NCBI GenBank assembly: GCA_030528885.1
Contig: JAUMXY010000021.1
Coordinates: forward strand, 1-49,843
DNA from: Bacteroidales bacterium
Lineage (GTDB): Bacteria; Bacteroidota; Bacteroidia; Bacteroidales; Bacteroidaceae
Reading direction: 5' to 3'
Length of the DNA stretch: 49,843 bases
The notes beneath the pieces were generated by a model, which saw only the letters and a program-made list of their open reading frames with translations, ran no database searches and was not told where the DNA came from. Every line of letters starts with the position of its first letter. The stretch's first letter is position 1. A program made the translations under genes and the position numbers. Positions 37,270 to 47,200 of the stretch are shown here, one piece after another.

Positions 37270-37992
37270 ATGATTGAAATTATTCCTGCTATTGACATTA
37301 TTGATGGCAAGTGTGTGCGTCTGACTCAAGGCGATTACGACACAAAAAAGGTGTATGAGGAAGACCCACTAGAGGTAGCGAAAAGGTTTGAAGCACATGG
37401 CATCAGACGCCTGCATACCGTGGATTTGGACGGTGCAAAGGCTCAGCATGTGGTGAACTACAAGACGATTGAAAGAATTGCTGACCACACCAGCCTGGTG
37501 ATTGACTTTGGAGGCGGCATCAAGTCTGACGAGGACATTGATGTGGCGTTTGCCTGTGGAGCCTCTATGGTGACCATCGGCAGCGTGGCAGTAAAGAAGC
37601 CTGCGCTGTTTGAAAAATGGATTGAGAAATACAACGACAACAAAATCATCTTGGGAGCTGACGTAAAAAACGGACTCATCAGCATCAACGGATGGATGGA
37701 AGAGGGAGAGGACGAGCTGATGCCTTTCTTGCACAGATATGTGAGCAAGGGAGTAGACAATGTGCTCTGCACGGACATCAGCAAGGACGGCATGCTGCAA
37801 GGGCCTGCCGTGGAGCTGTATGAGGAGGTGATGAAGGAGTTTCCGAATCTGAACCTCATCGCCAGCGGAGGCGTGAGCTGCATCGAGGATATCGACAGGC
37901 TGAACGAGAGCGGCATCCCTGCCGTGGTGTTTGGCAAGGCTATCTATGAAGGAAGAATCAAACTGGAAGAACTGGAGAAGTATGTTGGCTAA
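37270..37992 (+). CDS. hisA: ProFAR isomerase (phosphoribosylformimino-AICAR phosphate isomerase)
   Basis: It is a half-barrel-duplicated TIM barrel doing the Amadori rearrangement in histidine synthesis. Motifs are [19 protein letters not shown] at the start (catalytic Asp8) and the late phosphate-binding [13 protein letters not shown]. Length of 240 is normal. It starts 17 bases after hisH, and its last 11 bases overlap the hisF start. Confidence 0.97.
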   Translation: MIEIIPAIDIIDGKCVRLTQGDYDTKKVYEEDPLEVAKRFEAHGIRRLHTVDLDGAKAQHVVNYKTIERIADHTSLVIDFGGGIKSDEDIDVAFACGASMVTIGSVAVKKPALFEKWIEKYNDNKIILGADVKNGLISINGWMEEGEDELMPFLHRYVSKGVDNVLCTDISKDGMLQGPAVELYEEVMKEFPNLNLIASGGVSCIEDIDRLNESGIPAVVFGKAIYEGRIKLEELEKYVG

Positions 37993-38773
37993 ACGTATCA
38001 TACCATGCCTAGACATCAAGGACGGGCAGACGGTGAAGGGAACGAACTTCGTGAACCTTCGACAAGCAGGCGACCCTATCGAGCTGGGGAAGTTGTACAG
38101 CGAGCAAGGAGCAGACGAGTTGGTGTATCTGGACATCACGGCATCGCATGAGGGAAGAAAGACTTTCACTGAGCTGGTGAAGCGCATAGCAAGGGAAATC
38201 AACATCCCCTTTACAGTGGGAGGTGGTATCAACGAACTGAAGGACGTGGACCGATTGCTGAATGCTGGAGCTGACAAAGTAAGTATCAACTCGGCTGCGC
38301 TGAAAAGGCCTGAGCTGATTGATGAGATTGCAAAGAACTTTGGAAGCCAAGTGTGTGTAGTGGCCATAGACGCAAAATGTGAGGATGACATGGTGCACGA
38401 GAATGGTGACCCTAACATTGACGGAAACTGGGTGTGCTACATCAACGGAGGAAGAGTGCCTACGCAATACAGGCTGCTCGACTGGGCTAAGGAGGCGAAC
38501 GAAAGAGGGGCTGGAGAAATTCTCTTCACATCGATGAACCACGACGGTGTGAAGAGAGGATTTGCCGATGTGGCGCTGAGAAAGCTGGCCGACACACTGA
38601 CTATCCCTGTCATAGCGTCTGGAGGCGCAGGAGCGAAGGAGCACTTCCGTGACACGTTCCTCAACGGACATAGCGATGCCGCTCTAGCTGCCAGCGTCTT
38701 CCACTTTGGAGAAATACCTATCCCTGAACTGAAACGCTATCTGGCTGACGAGGGGGTGAATGTAAGACTATAA
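37982..38773 (+). CDS. hisF: Imidazole glycerol phosphate synthase cyclase subunit
   Basis: It closes the imidazole ring with ammonia from HisH. The start [20 protein letters not shown] is chosen because homologues begin here, although the frame is open 17 codons further upstream inside hisA. Catalytic residues are Asp11 (CLDIKDG) and the Asp in VVAIDAK. The 263-residue length is usual (about 250-260). It overlaps hisA by 11 bases, suggesting translational coupling. Confidence 0.97.
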   Translation: MLAKRIIPCLDIKDGQTVKGTNFVNLRQAGDPIELGKLYSEQGADELVYLDITASHEGRKTFTELVKRIAREINIPFTVGGGINELKDVDRLLNAGADKVSINSAALKRPELIDEIAKNFGSQVCVVAIDAKCEDDMVHENGDPNIDGNWVCYINGGRVPTQYRLLDWAKEANERGAGEILFTSMNHDGVKRGFADVALRKLADTLTIPVIASGGAGAKEHFRDTFLNGHSDAALAASVFHFGEIPIPELKRYLADEGVNVRL

Positions 38774-38791
38774 CGAAAGAATTAAGATATA

Positions 38792-39403
38792 ATGGAAATC
38801 GATTTTAACAAGATGGATGGATTGGTTCCAGCCATCGTACAGGACGCAAAGACCCTGAAAGTGCTGATGCTCGGCTTCATGAACGAGGAGGCATACAAGA
38901 AAACTGTAGAGACAGGAAAAGTGACATTCTACAGCCGTACAAGAAAGACGCTCTGGACTAAGGGAGAAACAAGCGGAAACTTCCTCAATGTGGTGGAGAT
39001 TCTGAACGACTGTGACAAGGACACGTTACTCATCAAGGCTAACCCCATCGGACCTGTGTGTCATACAGGAGCTGACACGTGCTGGAATGAGAAGAATGAC
39101 AATCCAGTCATGTTCATGGTGGAGTTGCAGCGATTCATCGAGAAACGCCATCAGGAAATGCCAGAAGGAAGCTACACGACCTCGCTCTTCAAGGACGGAT
39201 GCCATCGTATGGCACAGAAGGTGGGAGAAGAGGCGCTCGAGGCTGTAATTGAGGCTGTAGCAAACAACAACGAGAGACTGGTGTATGAAGCATCAGACAT
39301 GCTCTACCACCTCATCGTCTTGCTGACGTCGAAAGGACTGACCATCGAGGATTTGGCTAACGAATTAGCTGAACGCCACGACCCTAACTGGCACAAGCAC
39401 TAA
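38792..39403 (+). CDS. hisI: Bifunctional phosphoribosyl-AMP cyclohydrolase / phosphoribosyl-ATP pyrophosphatase
   Basis: A fused HisIE enzyme for the second and third steps of histidine synthesis. The N-terminal ~115 residues are the cyclohydrolase with zinc ligands in VEILNDCDKD and PVCHTGADTCW. The C-terminal ~85 are the MazG-like pyrophosphatase with KVGEEALEAVIEA and the YEASDMLYHLIV helix. At 203 residues both domains are complete. It starts 18 bases after hisF. Confidence 0.97.
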   Translation: MEIDFNKMDGLVPAIVQDAKTLKVLMLGFMNEEAYKKTVETGKVTFYSRTRKTLWTKGETSGNFLNVVEILNDCDKDTLLIKANPIGPVCHTGADTCWNEKNDNPVMFMVELQRFIEKRHQEMPEGSYTTSLFKDGCHRMAQKVGEEALEAVIEAVANNNERLVYEASDMLYHLIVLLTSKGLTIEDLANELAERHDPNWHKH

Positions 39404-39480
39404 TTCTACAAGAAGGAAGGCTGAAGGGCTGAAGCATCAAGAGAATAATATAGAAAATCTTAATCGTCCAATCGTATATC

Positions 39481-40230
39481 ATGCAATTGATTGATTACAA
39501 GAACGTCAACGTCTATCAAGAGTCGCAATTGGTCTTGCAGGATGTCTGCTTCGACGCCGAAGAGGGGGAATTCATCTATCTCACGGGTAAAGTAGGAACG
39601 GGAAAGAGTTCGCTGCTGAAGACTTTCTATGGCGAGCTGCCTGTGAATGAGGGGCAAGCCAGAGTGCTTGGCTACGACATGAAGGAACTGAGAAGAAGCC
39701 AGCTGCCTGAACTACGAAAGAAGCTGGGCATCATCTTCCAAGACTTCCAGCTCCTGACCGACCGAACGGTGGACGCCAACCTACGATTTGTGCTGAAAGC
39801 GACAGGATGGAAGAACAAGATTGAAATCAACCAGCGAATCAGCGAGGTGCTGCAACTGGTAGGCATGGAAACGAAAGGATACAAAATGCCCTCAGAACTC
39901 TCTGGAGGAGAGCAGCAGCGCATCGTCATAGCGAGAGCCATTCTGAACCGCCCTCGCCTTATTCTTGCCGACGAGCCAACAGGCAATCTTGACGCTGAGA
40001 CAGGAAAGCAAATCACAGAGCTGCTCCAGCAAATTTGCAAGGCTGGAAGCACTGTCATCGTCATCACACATAATCTGCAGTTGATAGAACAATACCCAGG
40101 AAGGCTCTTCAAGTGCGAAAACAGAAGACTTGTGGAAATCTGCAACGAGAAGCAACAAGAGGAGGTTGCAACTGAAGCCAAGGAACCAGCTGAAGAAGCA
40201 GTGGAACCTGCTGAAGAGGTTACAGAATGA
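39481..40230 (+). CDS. ABC transporter ATP-binding protein, FtsE-like
   Basis: Walker A is GKVGTGKSS (residues 36-44), the signature LSGGEQQR is intact, and Walker B with switch is [11 protein letters not shown]. The start [11 protein letters not shown] and 249-residue length are near FtsE, which with FtsX links septal hydrolases to the divisome. The C-terminal ~30 residues are an Ala/Glu-rich acidic tail ([12 protein letters not shown]) not usual in FtsE. No ftsX gene is next to it, so a different partner cannot be excluded. It sits between hisIE and the aspartate kinase gene on the same strand. Confidence 0.85.
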   Translation: MQLIDYKNVNVYQESQLVLQDVCFDAEEGEFIYLTGKVGTGKSSLLKTFYGELPVNEGQARVLGYDMKELRRSQLPELRKKLGIIFQDFQLLTDRTVDANLRFVLKATGWKNKIEINQRISEVLQLVGMETKGYKMPSELSGGEQQRIVIARAILNRPRLILADEPTGNLDAETGKQITELLQQICKAGSTVIVITHNLQLIEQYPGRLFKCENRRLVEICNEKQQEEVATEAKEPAEEAVEPAEEVTE

Positions 40231-40277
40231 CACATTATATATAATATATACTGAAGAAACTTAAAAGATAAAAAGAT

Positions 40278-41591
40278 ATGAAAGTACTGAAGTTTGGAGG
40301 AACATCCGTTGGTACTCCACAGAGAATGAAGGAGGTCGTGAAACTTATTACTGACAGCGACCAGAAAATTGTCGTTCTTTCTGCCATGTCGGGTACTACC
40401 AATTCCCTGGTAGAAATATCTGACTACCTCTACAAGAAGAATCCGGAAGGAGCGAATGAGACCATCAATACGCTCGAAAAGAAATATAAGAAGCATGTGG
40501 AGGAACTCTACACTACAGAGGAGATGAAGCAGAAGACATTGGATTTCCTGAAGGAAGAGTTCAACTACCTGCGCTCTTTTACCAAGGGCATCTTCACCAT
40601 CTTCGAAGAGAAAATCGTAGTGGGACAAGGAGAGCTCCTATCAACCAACATGGTGACCAACTACCTCATCGAGCAGGGTTATAACGCAGCCCTCATTCCT
40701 GCACTCGAGTTCATGCGCACAGACAAGAATTCCGAGCCAGACCTCGAATACATCACCAAGAACATCAAGGCGCAACTGGAGAAAGTGCCAGAAAAGGATA
40801 TCTACATCACGCAGGGATTCATCTGCCGAAATGCTTATGGAGAGATTGACAACCTGCAGCGTGGAGGCTCTGACTATAGCGCTTCTCTCATTGGAGCAGC
40901 TGTGGGCGCATCTGAAATCCAAATCTGGACAGACATTGACGGCATGCACAACAACGACCCACGATTTGTGGAGAACACAACACCTGTCAACCACCTGCAC
41001 TTTGAGGAAGCCGCAGAACTGGCATACTTTGGAGCGAAAATTCTCCACCCTACCTGCGTGCAGCCAGCCAAGTATGCAGGTATCCCGGTCAAGCTGCTCA
41101 ACACGATGGATCCTTCAGCACCAGGTACCATCATTAGCAACGAGACCGAACATGGAAAAATCAAGGCTGTGGCAGCAAAGGACAACATCACAGCCATAAA
41201 GATTACATCGTCACGTATGCTGCTCGCCTATGGGTTCCTTCGCAAAGTGTTCGAGATTTTCGAATCATACAGAACATCCATCGACATGATTACAACCTCA
41301 GAAGTAGGCGTGAGCGTATCCATCGACAACACAAGCAATTTGGACGCTATTGTCAACGAACTTAAGAAGTTTGGACATGTGCAGGTGGACAAGGACATGT
41401 GCATCATCTGCGTAGTAGGCGACCTTGACGCACAGAACGTTGGTTTCGAGAGCAAGGCAACAGAGGCACTTAAGGAAATCCCCGTACGCATGATTTCCTA
41501 TGGAGGTTCTAACCACAATATCTCTTTCCTCATTTCGGCAGAAGACAAGAAGAAGGCGCTCCAATCACTCTCCGACCACCTGTTTAACTAA
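40278..41591 (+). CDS. Aspartate kinase (monofunctional)
   Basis: It phosphorylates aspartate, the first step to lysine, threonine and methionine. The N-terminal motif [13 protein letters not shown] and the middle [15 protein letters not shown] are standard. Two C-terminal ACT domains (about residues 300-437) give allosteric control, with [13 protein letters not shown] and [10 protein letters not shown]. The lysC-type layout and pairing with lysA, 8 bases downstream, suggest lysine-pathway control, but isozyme identity cannot be fixed by sequence alone. Confidence 0.95.
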   Translation: MKVLKFGGTSVGTPQRMKEVVKLITDSDQKIVVLSAMSGTTNSLVEISDYLYKKNPEGANETINTLEKKYKKHVEELYTTEEMKQKTLDFLKEEFNYLRSFTKGIFTIFEEKIVVGQGELLSTNMVTNYLIEQGYNAALIPALEFMRTDKNSEPDLEYITKNIKAQLEKVPEKDIYITQGFICRNAYGEIDNLQRGGSDYSASLIGAAVGASEIQIWTDIDGMHNNDPRFVENTTPVNHLHFEEAAELAYFGAKILHPTCVQPAKYAGIPVKLLNTMDPSAPGTIISNETEHGKIKAVAAKDNITAIKITSSRMLLAYGFLRKVFEIFESYRTSIDMITTSEVGVSVSIDNTSNLDAIVNELKKFGHVQVDKDMCIICVVGDLDAQNVGFESKATEALKEIPVRMISYGGSNHNISFLISAEDKKKALQSLSDHLFN

Positions 41592-41599
41592 TTCAGATT

Positions 41600-42772
41600 A
41601 TGGGCATCAACTTGAATAATGTAGAAAGGTTTGCGAATCTTCGCACACCTTTCTATTATTACGACACAAACATACTGAACCAGACGCTCGAAGCCATCGC
41701 TGCAGAGATACAGAAGCACGACAATTACTTCGTGCATTATGCCGTCAAAGCCAACGCAAACCTCAAGGTGCTGGAAGTCATCCGACAGGCTGGCTTAGGC
41801 ATCGACTGCGTTTCTGGAGGTGAAATAGAGCAAGTGCTCACGGCTGGCTTCCCAGCAGATAAAATCGTCTTCGCTGGCGTTGGAAAGAGCGATTGGGAAA
41901 TTGAACTCGGATTGGACAAGGGCATCTTCTGCTTCAACGTGGAAAGTATCCCTGAACTCGAAATCATCAACGAGATAGCTGCAAGAAAAGGGAAAGTGGC
42001 CACCATCTGCTTTCGTATCAACCCAGACGTTGGAGCGCACACCCATGCCAACATCACCACAGGATTGGCAGAAAACAAGTTCGGCATAGACATGGCAGAC
42101 ATGGAGAAAGTCATCCTCTTGGCGCAGAATATGAAGAACGTGCAGTTCAAGGGATTACACTTCCACATTGGCTCGCAAATTCTGGAGATGGACGATTTCA
42201 TTGCTCTCGCCCATCGTATCAACGAACTTCAAGAACAATTAGAAAGCAAGGGCATCCGTTTAGAAATTATCAATGTAGGAGGAGGGCTTGGCGTTGACTA
42301 CGAGAATCCCCAAGACAACCCTATCCCCAACCTCAAAGACTACTTCGCTGTTTACGAGCAGCATCTGAAAGTGCGCCCGGGACAAACCGTCCACTTCGAG
42401 CTTGGACGAGCAATCGTAGCGCAATGTGGCGCGCTCATCACCAAGGTCAACTATGTGAAAGAAGCATCTGTCAAGAAGTTCGTCATCGTCGATGCTGGCT
42501 TCACAGACCTCATTCGCCCAGCCCTCTACGACGCCCACCATCGCATCGTCAATCTCAGCAGCAACAAGCCAGAAGAAACCTACGACGTGGTAGGCCCCAT
42601 CTGCGAATCGAGCGACGTATTCGACAAAGACATCCGTCTGCCTCAGACCTGCCGAGGCGATCTCATCGCTCTGCTCTCTGCTGGTGCCTATGGCGAAATC
42701 ATGGCTTCAAGCTACAACTGCCGCAAGCTGCCAAAGGCTTACACAGACAAGGAACTGAACACAAATGGATAA
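41600..42772 (+). CDS. lysA: Diaminopimelate decarboxylase
   Basis: This is the PLP enzyme for the last step of lysine synthesis. Lys50 in HYAVKANANL binds PLP, and the phosphate-binding glycine loop is VGGGLGVDYE. The later segments GPICESSDVFDKD and GAYGEIMASSYNCR are intact. Its 390 residues are slightly short of many LysA proteins but usual in Bacteroidales. It is the last gene of the his-lys run, followed by the structured repeat. Confidence 0.96.
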   Translation: MGINLNNVERFANLRTPFYYYDTNILNQTLEAIAAEIQKHDNYFVHYAVKANANLKVLEVIRQAGLGIDCVSGGEIEQVLTAGFPADKIVFAGVGKSDWEIELGLDKGIFCFNVESIPELEIINEIAARKGKVATICFRINPDVGAHTHANITTGLAENKFGIDMADMEKVILLAQNMKNVQFKGLHFHIGSQILEMDDFIALAHRINELQEQLESKGIRLEIINVGGGLGVDYENPQDNPIPNLKDYFAVYEQHLKVRPGQTVHFELGRAIVAQCGALITKVNYVKEASVKKFVIVDAGFTDLIRPALYDAHHRIVNLSSNKPEETYDVVGPICESSDVFDKDIRLPQTCRGDLIALLSAGAYGEIMASSYNCRKLPKAYTDKELNTNG

Positions 42773-42792
42773 ACCACTCATCTGATGCGCAC

Positions 42793-42850
42793 TGCATCAC
42801 AATTACGATATGCCCTGCACCATAATTGCGATGCAGGGCATATCGCTTTA
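42793..42850. repeat. Structured repeat element, copy B, possibly terminator of lysA
   Basis: CGATATGCCCTGCA (42806-42819) and TGCAGGGCATATCG (42832-42845) form a perfect 14-bp stem. A second pairing between TGCATCACAATTACG (42793-42807) and CATAATTGCGATGCA (42821-42835) interlocks with it, so only one stem can form at a time or a pseudoknot results. The segment CTTTATA follows and may allow termination. Confidence 0.6.
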
Positions 42851-42961
42851 TAGGCAATTCAAGCAGCCAATCGCAGGGACAAGACAACACGAGAAGCTGC
42901 ATTTGAAAAGCAGACAAAGCTTTTATCCTGCAAGATTGTTGCCAATGCAAGAAATTTGGCG

Positions 42962-42969
42962 TAACTTTG
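42962..42969 (+). promoter_or_regulatory. -7 box of grpE-dnaJ
   Basis: TAACTTTG with TTG 20 bases upstream. The leader of about 100 bases is structured (see next entry). Confidence 0.6.
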
Positions 42970-42992
42970 CAGCAGAATCAGAGACAGAACAA

Positions 42993-43048
42993 ATGACACA
43001 ATGTCATACAGTTGCCAGTGTTTCACGCGCTGGCATCGTTTTTGTCAT
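42993..43048 (+). promoter_or_regulatory. Hairpins in the grpE leader
   Basis: ATGAC/GTCAT (42993-43007) and TGCCAG/CTGGCA (43013-43035) form two hairpins, and TGTCAT recurs at 43043-43048, allowing an alternative pairing. No CIRCE (HrcA) box is visible. A temperature-responsive RNA is conceivable but unproven. Confidence 0.35.
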
Positions 43049-43076
43049 TATTTCAGAACGTAAACAATATTGAATT

Positions 43077-43667
43077 ATGGACAAAAAGATAAAGAATGAA
43101 GAGGTCAACGAGGAAATCGTTGACAAGACGGCAGAGGAAACAGAAAACACTGCTGGCAAAGAAACAGAGTGCAAAGAAGATTCAAAAGACAACGAGAAGA
43201 AAGAGCAGACTCCCGATGAGAAAATCGCAGAACTAGAAAAGCAAATCGAAGAGCTGAAAGTGCAGCAGCTCTACAAAGTGGCTGAGTTTGACAACTTTCG
43301 CAAACGCGTGATGCAAGAGAAAGCTGACCTTATCAAGAACGGAGGCGCTAAAGTCATCACCACCCTGCTCCCCATCATCGACGACCTCGAACGCGCACAG
43401 CAGAACATGGACAAATATGAGGACGTAGCTGCCGTGAAAGAAGGACTGTTACTCATCATCGACAAGTTCTTCAAACTGTTGGCACAAGAAGGCTTGAAGA
43501 AAATGGATGTGGTAGGAGAAATCTTCGATGCCGACCTGCACGAAGCAATCGCAATGGTGCCTGGTCAAGCAAGCGACATGAAAGGCAAAGTCATCGACTG
43601 CGTTATGGCTGGCTACACATTGAACGAGAAAGTGATACGCTACGCAAAAGTAGCTGTAGCAGAATAA
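43077..43667 (+). CDS. grpE: Nucleotide exchange factor GrpE
   Basis: It is the co-chaperone releasing ADP from DnaK. The N-terminal ~60 residues are highly charged, and residues about 50-110 form the dimerising coiled coil (KIAELEKQIEELKVQQLYKV then AEFDNFRKR). The C-terminal four-strand head contains GEIFDADLHEAIA and the ending GYTLNEKVIRYAKVAV. Its 196 residues are normal. The dnaJ gene follows after 36 bases. Confidence 0.97.
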   Translation: MDKKIKNEEVNEEIVDKTAEETENTAGKETECKEDSKDNEKKEQTPDEKIAELEKQIEELKVQQLYKVAEFDNFRKRVMQEKADLIKNGGAKVITTLLPIIDDLERAQQNMDKYEDVAAVKEGLLLIIDKFFKLLAQEGLKKMDVVGEIFDADLHEAIAMVPGQASDMKGKVIDCVMAGYTLNEKVIRYAKVAVAE

Positions 43668-43703
43668 ACAGGCTATCAGCAATCGACAACAGAAACGAAC
43701 CGT

Positions 43704-44876
43704 ATGGCAAAAAGAGATTTCTACGAAGTGCTGGGAGTGTCTAAGACTGCTTCCGACGACGAGATAAAGAGAGCCTACAAGAAAATGGCCATCAAGTATC
43801 ACCCCGACCGCAATCCTGGTGACAAGACTGCCGAAGAAAAGTTCAAGGAGGCAGCCGAAGCATACGATGTGCTTCGCGACCCACAGAAACGTCGGCAGTA
43901 TGACCAGTTCGGACCTGATGCATTCAGCCCTGGAGCAGGTGGCTTTGGAGGAGGACAAGGCATGTCAATGGACGACATCTTCAGCATGTTTGGCGACATC
44001 TTCGGCGGAGGCGGCTTTGGAGGAGGATTCAGCGGCTTTGGTGGCTTTGGCAATGGAGGCGGACAACGCAGGAAGCCTGTTTACAAGGGACAAGACCTAC
44101 GCATGCGCATCGAACTGGATTTGAACGACATCGTCAACGGCGTCACCAAGAAATTCAACGTCCGTACAGACATCCAATGTTCACATTGCAAAGGAACAGG
44201 CTCAGAAGACGGACAGGAAACAACATGCAGCACTTGCAACGGACAAGGCACAGTATATAAGACACGCCAGACAATGCTTGGCATCATGCAAACCCAGACG
44301 GTGTGCGACACTTGTGGAGGAGAAGGCACTGTCATCAAGAACAAGTGCAAGCATTGCAATGGGGAAGGCATCGTGAAAGGCGAGAAGCAAGTGGAAGTAG
44401 AACTCCCAGCTGGACTTGTTGAAGGCTATGCCTACAATTTCCAAGGCAAAGGTGGAGCAGGAAGACGCAACGGCGTGGATGGAGACCTCCAAATCCTTGT
44501 ACACGAAAAGCCTCACCCTGAACTTGTTCGCGATGGATGCGACCTCGTCTACAATCTTCTTTTAACCATTCCACAAGCAGTACTTGGCACGTCGCTTGAA
44601 GTGCCAACTCACGACGGCAAGGCCAAAATCAGCATTCCAGCAGGAACACAGCCAGGAACAGTCTTGCGCTTGAAAGGCAAAGGAATCCCAGACATCAACG
44701 GCTACGGACATCAGAAAGGCGATGAAATCATCAACATATCCGTCTACATGCCAGAGACCCTCACCAAAGAAGAACGAAAAGCTATCGAAACGCTGGCTGG
44801 CAGCGACAACATAGCACCATCAAGCAGCATCAAAGACAAGATATTCAGTCACTTCCGTGCTTACTTCAAGAAATAA
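43704..44876 (+). CDS. dnaJ: Chaperone DnaJ
   Basis: It is the Hsp40 co-chaperone of DnaK. The J domain has His33-Pro-Asp ([10 protein letters not shown]). A Gly/Phe-rich linker (about 75-125) follows. Four zinc-binding repeats are complete: [24 protein letters not shown] and CKHCNGEG. The C-terminal peptide-binding domains end in the usual dimerisation helix. Its 390 residues are normal. It ends in its own terminator. Confidence 0.98.
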   Translation: MAKRDFYEVLGVSKTASDDEIKRAYKKMAIKYHPDRNPGDKTAEEKFKEAAEAYDVLRDPQKRRQYDQFGPDAFSPGAGGFGGGQGMSMDDIFSMFGDIFGGGGFGGGFSGFGGFGNGGGQRRKPVYKGQDLRMRIELDLNDIVNGVTKKFNVRTDIQCSHCKGTGSEDGQETTCSTCNGQGTVYKTRQTMLGIMQTQTVCDTCGGEGTVIKNKCKHCNGEGIVKGEKQVEVELPAGLVEGYAYNFQGKGGAGRRNGVDGDLQILVHEKPHPELVRDGCDLVYNLLLTIPQAVLGTSLEVPTHDGKAKISIPAGTQPGTVLRLKGKGIPDINGYGHQKGDEIINISVYMPETLTKEERKAIETLAGSDNIAPSSSIKDKIFSHFRAYFKK

Positions 44877-44902
44877 GGAAAAACAAGCCAACATCCCCAA
44901 AC

Positions 44903-44940
44903 AAGGTCGCATCGACATAAATGATGCGACCTTTTTTATA
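44903..44940. terminator. Terminator after dnaJ
   Basis: AAGGTCGCATC and GATGCGACCTT form a perfect 11-bp stem around GACATAAAT, followed by a T run. The minus-strand side is less T-rich, so it mainly serves dnaJ but may also help the convergent kdsD. Confidence 0.85.
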
Positions 44941-44994
44941 TCCCCTATAAGACAGACAGAGGCAAATGCCCGTGTCACAATGCCTTCTAAAGTG

Positions 44995-45948
44995 CTAATT
45001 CATGATGGCAAAGTAGTCGACGATGCCAACCAGCTTTCCGTGGTCGACCACAAGCAAAGAGTGAATCTTATGGTTACGAAACATCTGCTGAATGGTTGTG
45101 AGCTTAGCTTCAGGAGATATAGTCTTAGGAGTGCGTGTCATGACCTCGCTCACAGAGATGTTGATGAAATTCTCGCGTGCACCTTCAACAGCCCGTCGAA
45201 TGTCGCCATCAGTAATAATGCCAAGAATATTGTCTCCATCAATGACAACTCCCAAGCCCAGCTTTCCACTGCTCATAATCATCAACGCATCAGAAAGACG
45301 CATAGAAGGCGGAACAATGGGAAGATTATCTGTATACATGACATCCTTCACCTTGACAAGCAGCTTTCTGCCCAAAGTTCCACCTGGATGGAACTGAGCG
45401 AAATCCTTTGCCTTAAAGTTACGTATCTCCATCAAAGCACAAGCCAAAGCATCTCCCATAGCCATCGCGGCAGTCGTACTTGCCGTTGGCGCCAAATTAA
45501 GCGGGCAAGCTTCACGGGCAATGCCACACAAGATATGGTAGTCAGAATGCTGAGCAAGCAAAGAATCTGACGCACCTGTCATAGATATGGTAGGAATATG
45601 CCGTCCCTCTAAAGAAGCTGTAATACGCAAAAGTTCGTCAGTATTCCCTGAATTGCTTATCATCAGCAAAATATCATCATCTTGTATCATTCCCAGGTCA
45701 CCATGCAGGGCATCAAGGGCATTCAAATAGAACGCAGGTGTACCTGTCGAAGCCAATGTGGCTGCAATCTTTGCGCCAACATGTCCAGATTTTCCCACGC
45801 CTGTGACAACCACATGCCCTGAGCAGCGATGCATCAGCTCTACCACCTTATCGAAACTGTCGTCAAGCTGTGGAATCAAATCAAGCAAAGCCTGAGCCTC
45901 ATCGCGCAGACAACGTTCTGCATAAACCTTTGGATTTATCGATTTCAT
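44995..45948 (-). CDS. kdsD: KpsF/GutQ-type arabinose-5-phosphate isomerase
   Basis: It converts ribulose-5-phosphate to arabinose-5-phosphate for Kdo of lipopolysaccharide. The N-terminal ~190 residues are a SIS domain (VVVTGVGKSGHVGAKIA, LMISNSGNTDELL, HGDLG). The C-terminal part has two CBS domains (starting near VKDVMYTD and VSEVMTRTPKTI). Its 317 residues fit. It lies 17 bases after kdsA, a pathway partner that uses its product. Confidence 0.94.
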   Translation of the reverse strand: MKSINPKVYAERCLRDEAQALLDLIPQLDDSFDKVVELMHRCSGHVVVTGVGKSGHVGAKIAATLASTGTPAFYLNALDALHGDLGMIQDDDILLMISNSGNTDELLRITASLEGRHIPTISMTGASDSLLAQHSDYHILCGIAREACPLNLAPTASTTAAMAMGDALACALMEIRNFKAKDFAQFHPGGTLGRKLLVKVKDVMYTDNLPIVPPSMRLSDALMIMSSGKLGLGVVIDGDNILGIITDGDIRRAVEGARENFINISVSEVMTRTPKTISPEAKLTTIQQMFRNHKIHSLLVVDHGKLVGIVDYFAIMN

Positions 45949-45965
45949 ATCTTCTTACAGAAATC

Positions 45966-46721
45966 CTAATCAACCAACAACTTTGCAATTACATCATCAA
46001 GGTCGTCAAGCGAAAGCATGTTTGGACCGTCTGACAAGGCTTTCTCTGGATCTGGATGAACCTCAAAGAAGAAACCGTTAGCGCCAAAAGCTTTAGCAGC
46101 TACGGCCATAGCTGGAACAAACTCGCGATTGCCTCCTGTCTTTCCGCCTGCTGCTCCTGGGCGCTGCACCGAATGGGTACAATCCATAATGACTGTATCT
46201 GTGAATCGATGCATATCAGCTATATTACGGAAATCGACTACGAGATTGTTGTAACCATATATGTTTCCTCGCTCTGTCAACCACACCTCATCATTTCCGC
46301 TTTCACGCACTTTCTGAACGGGGTATTCCATATCCAAACCCGAAAGGAACTGCGCTTTCTTGATGTTGACGATGCGTCCCGTACGAGCTGCAGCAACCAG
46401 CAAATCTGTCTGTCGGCAAAGGAAAGCTGGAATCTGCAACACATCTGCCACCTCTCCTGCAGGCTGAGCTTGATAGCTTTCATGAATGTCTGTCAGGATT
46501 TTAAGTCCGTACTTTTCCTTGATGTCAGAAAGCATCTGCAAGCCTTTTTCTAATCCAGGCCCACGATAAGAATGTATGCTGGTGCGATTCGCTTTATCAA
46601 ACGAAGACTTAAAAATGATATCCAAACCATGTTTCTCATTAAGGCGAACAAGCTCCTGAGCAACCTCCTCAAGGCACTCCATTGATTCTATTACGCATGG
46701 ACCGGCAATAATTGTTGGCAT
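45966..46721 (-). CDS. kdsA: 3-deoxy-8-phosphooctulonate synthase (Kdo-8-P synthase)
   Basis: It condenses arabinose-5-phosphate with phosphoenolpyruvate. Motifs are IAGPCVIES at the start, FKSSFDKANRTSIHSYRGPG and late DCTHSVQRPGAAGGKTGGNR, where the family's metal or conserved region lies. Its 251 residues are slightly short of E. coli KdsA (284), because the N-terminus begins right at the barrel. It is followed by kdsD, the enzyme supplying its substrate. Confidence 0.96.
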   Translation of the reverse strand: MPTIIAGPCVIESMECLEEVAQELVRLNEKHGLDIIFKSSFDKANRTSIHSYRGPGLEKGLQMLSDIKEKYGLKILTDIHESYQAQPAGEVADVLQIPAFLCRQTDLLVAAARTGRIVNIKKAQFLSGLDMEYPVQKVRESGNDEVWLTERGNIYGYNNLVVDFRNIADMHRFTDTVIMDCTHSVQRPGAAGGKTGGNREFVPAMAVAAKAFGANGFFFEVHPDPEKALSDGPNMLSLDDLDDVIAKLLVD

Positions 46722-46768
46722 AGCTATCTAAGAAAGAATTAATGTTTAACAAATTAGGGATAAGCTTA

Positions 46769-47200
46769 TCAGAAAGGATAGTCACCGTCATTCTGTGCTG
46801 GCGTCACTACATCTGCCGCGGGCTTGGGAGCAGCAGCGGGCTGCTGTTCTGGCAGAGTCGAAGGTGCGCTTGCCCGTGGAGAGAGCAGTTCCATGTTGTC
46901 GACCATGATATCGATGGTTCTTCTGCTTACTCCTTGGCGGTCAGTCCAGTCGCGTGACTGAATCTTACCTTCCACATACAGTTTGTCACCCTTATGAACA
47001 TATTTCTCCACTATTTCTCCCATTTTTCTCCAGAAGATGCAATTATGCCATTCCGTACGGTCGGGCACTTGTGAGCCGTTCTGCAATGTGTAGCCACGTT
47101 CAGTCGTTGCAAGACGGACTTGCGCTACACACACGCCTTGGTCAAGATATTTAACTTGTGGGTCGGCCCCCACATTGCCTATAAGCATTACCTTATTCAT
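46769..47200 (-). CDS. ssb: Single-stranded DNA-binding protein
   Basis: An OB-fold domain (residues about 1-105, [20 protein letters not shown]) is followed by a short Pro/Ala-rich linker and the acidic tip DGDYPF, a variant of the usual DDDIPF that docks partner proteins. The core segment [20 protein letters not shown] is typical. Its 143 residues are normal. Its ATG overlaps the aroC stop by 4 bases, an unusual link between replication and aromatic synthesis. Confidence 0.96.
   Translation of the reverse strand: MNKVMLIGNVGADPQVKYLDQGVCVAQVRLATTERGYTLQNGSQVPDRTEWHNCIFWRKMGEIVEKYVHKGDKLYVEGKIQSRDWTDRQGVSRRTIDIMVDNMELLSPRASAPSTLPEQQPAAAPKPAADVVTPAQNDGDYPF

Noticed and set aside
42993-43007. 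CIRCE element upstream of grpE
   Set aside because: The ATGAC/GTCAT palindrome does not match the TTAGCACTC-N9-GAGTGCTAA consensus.
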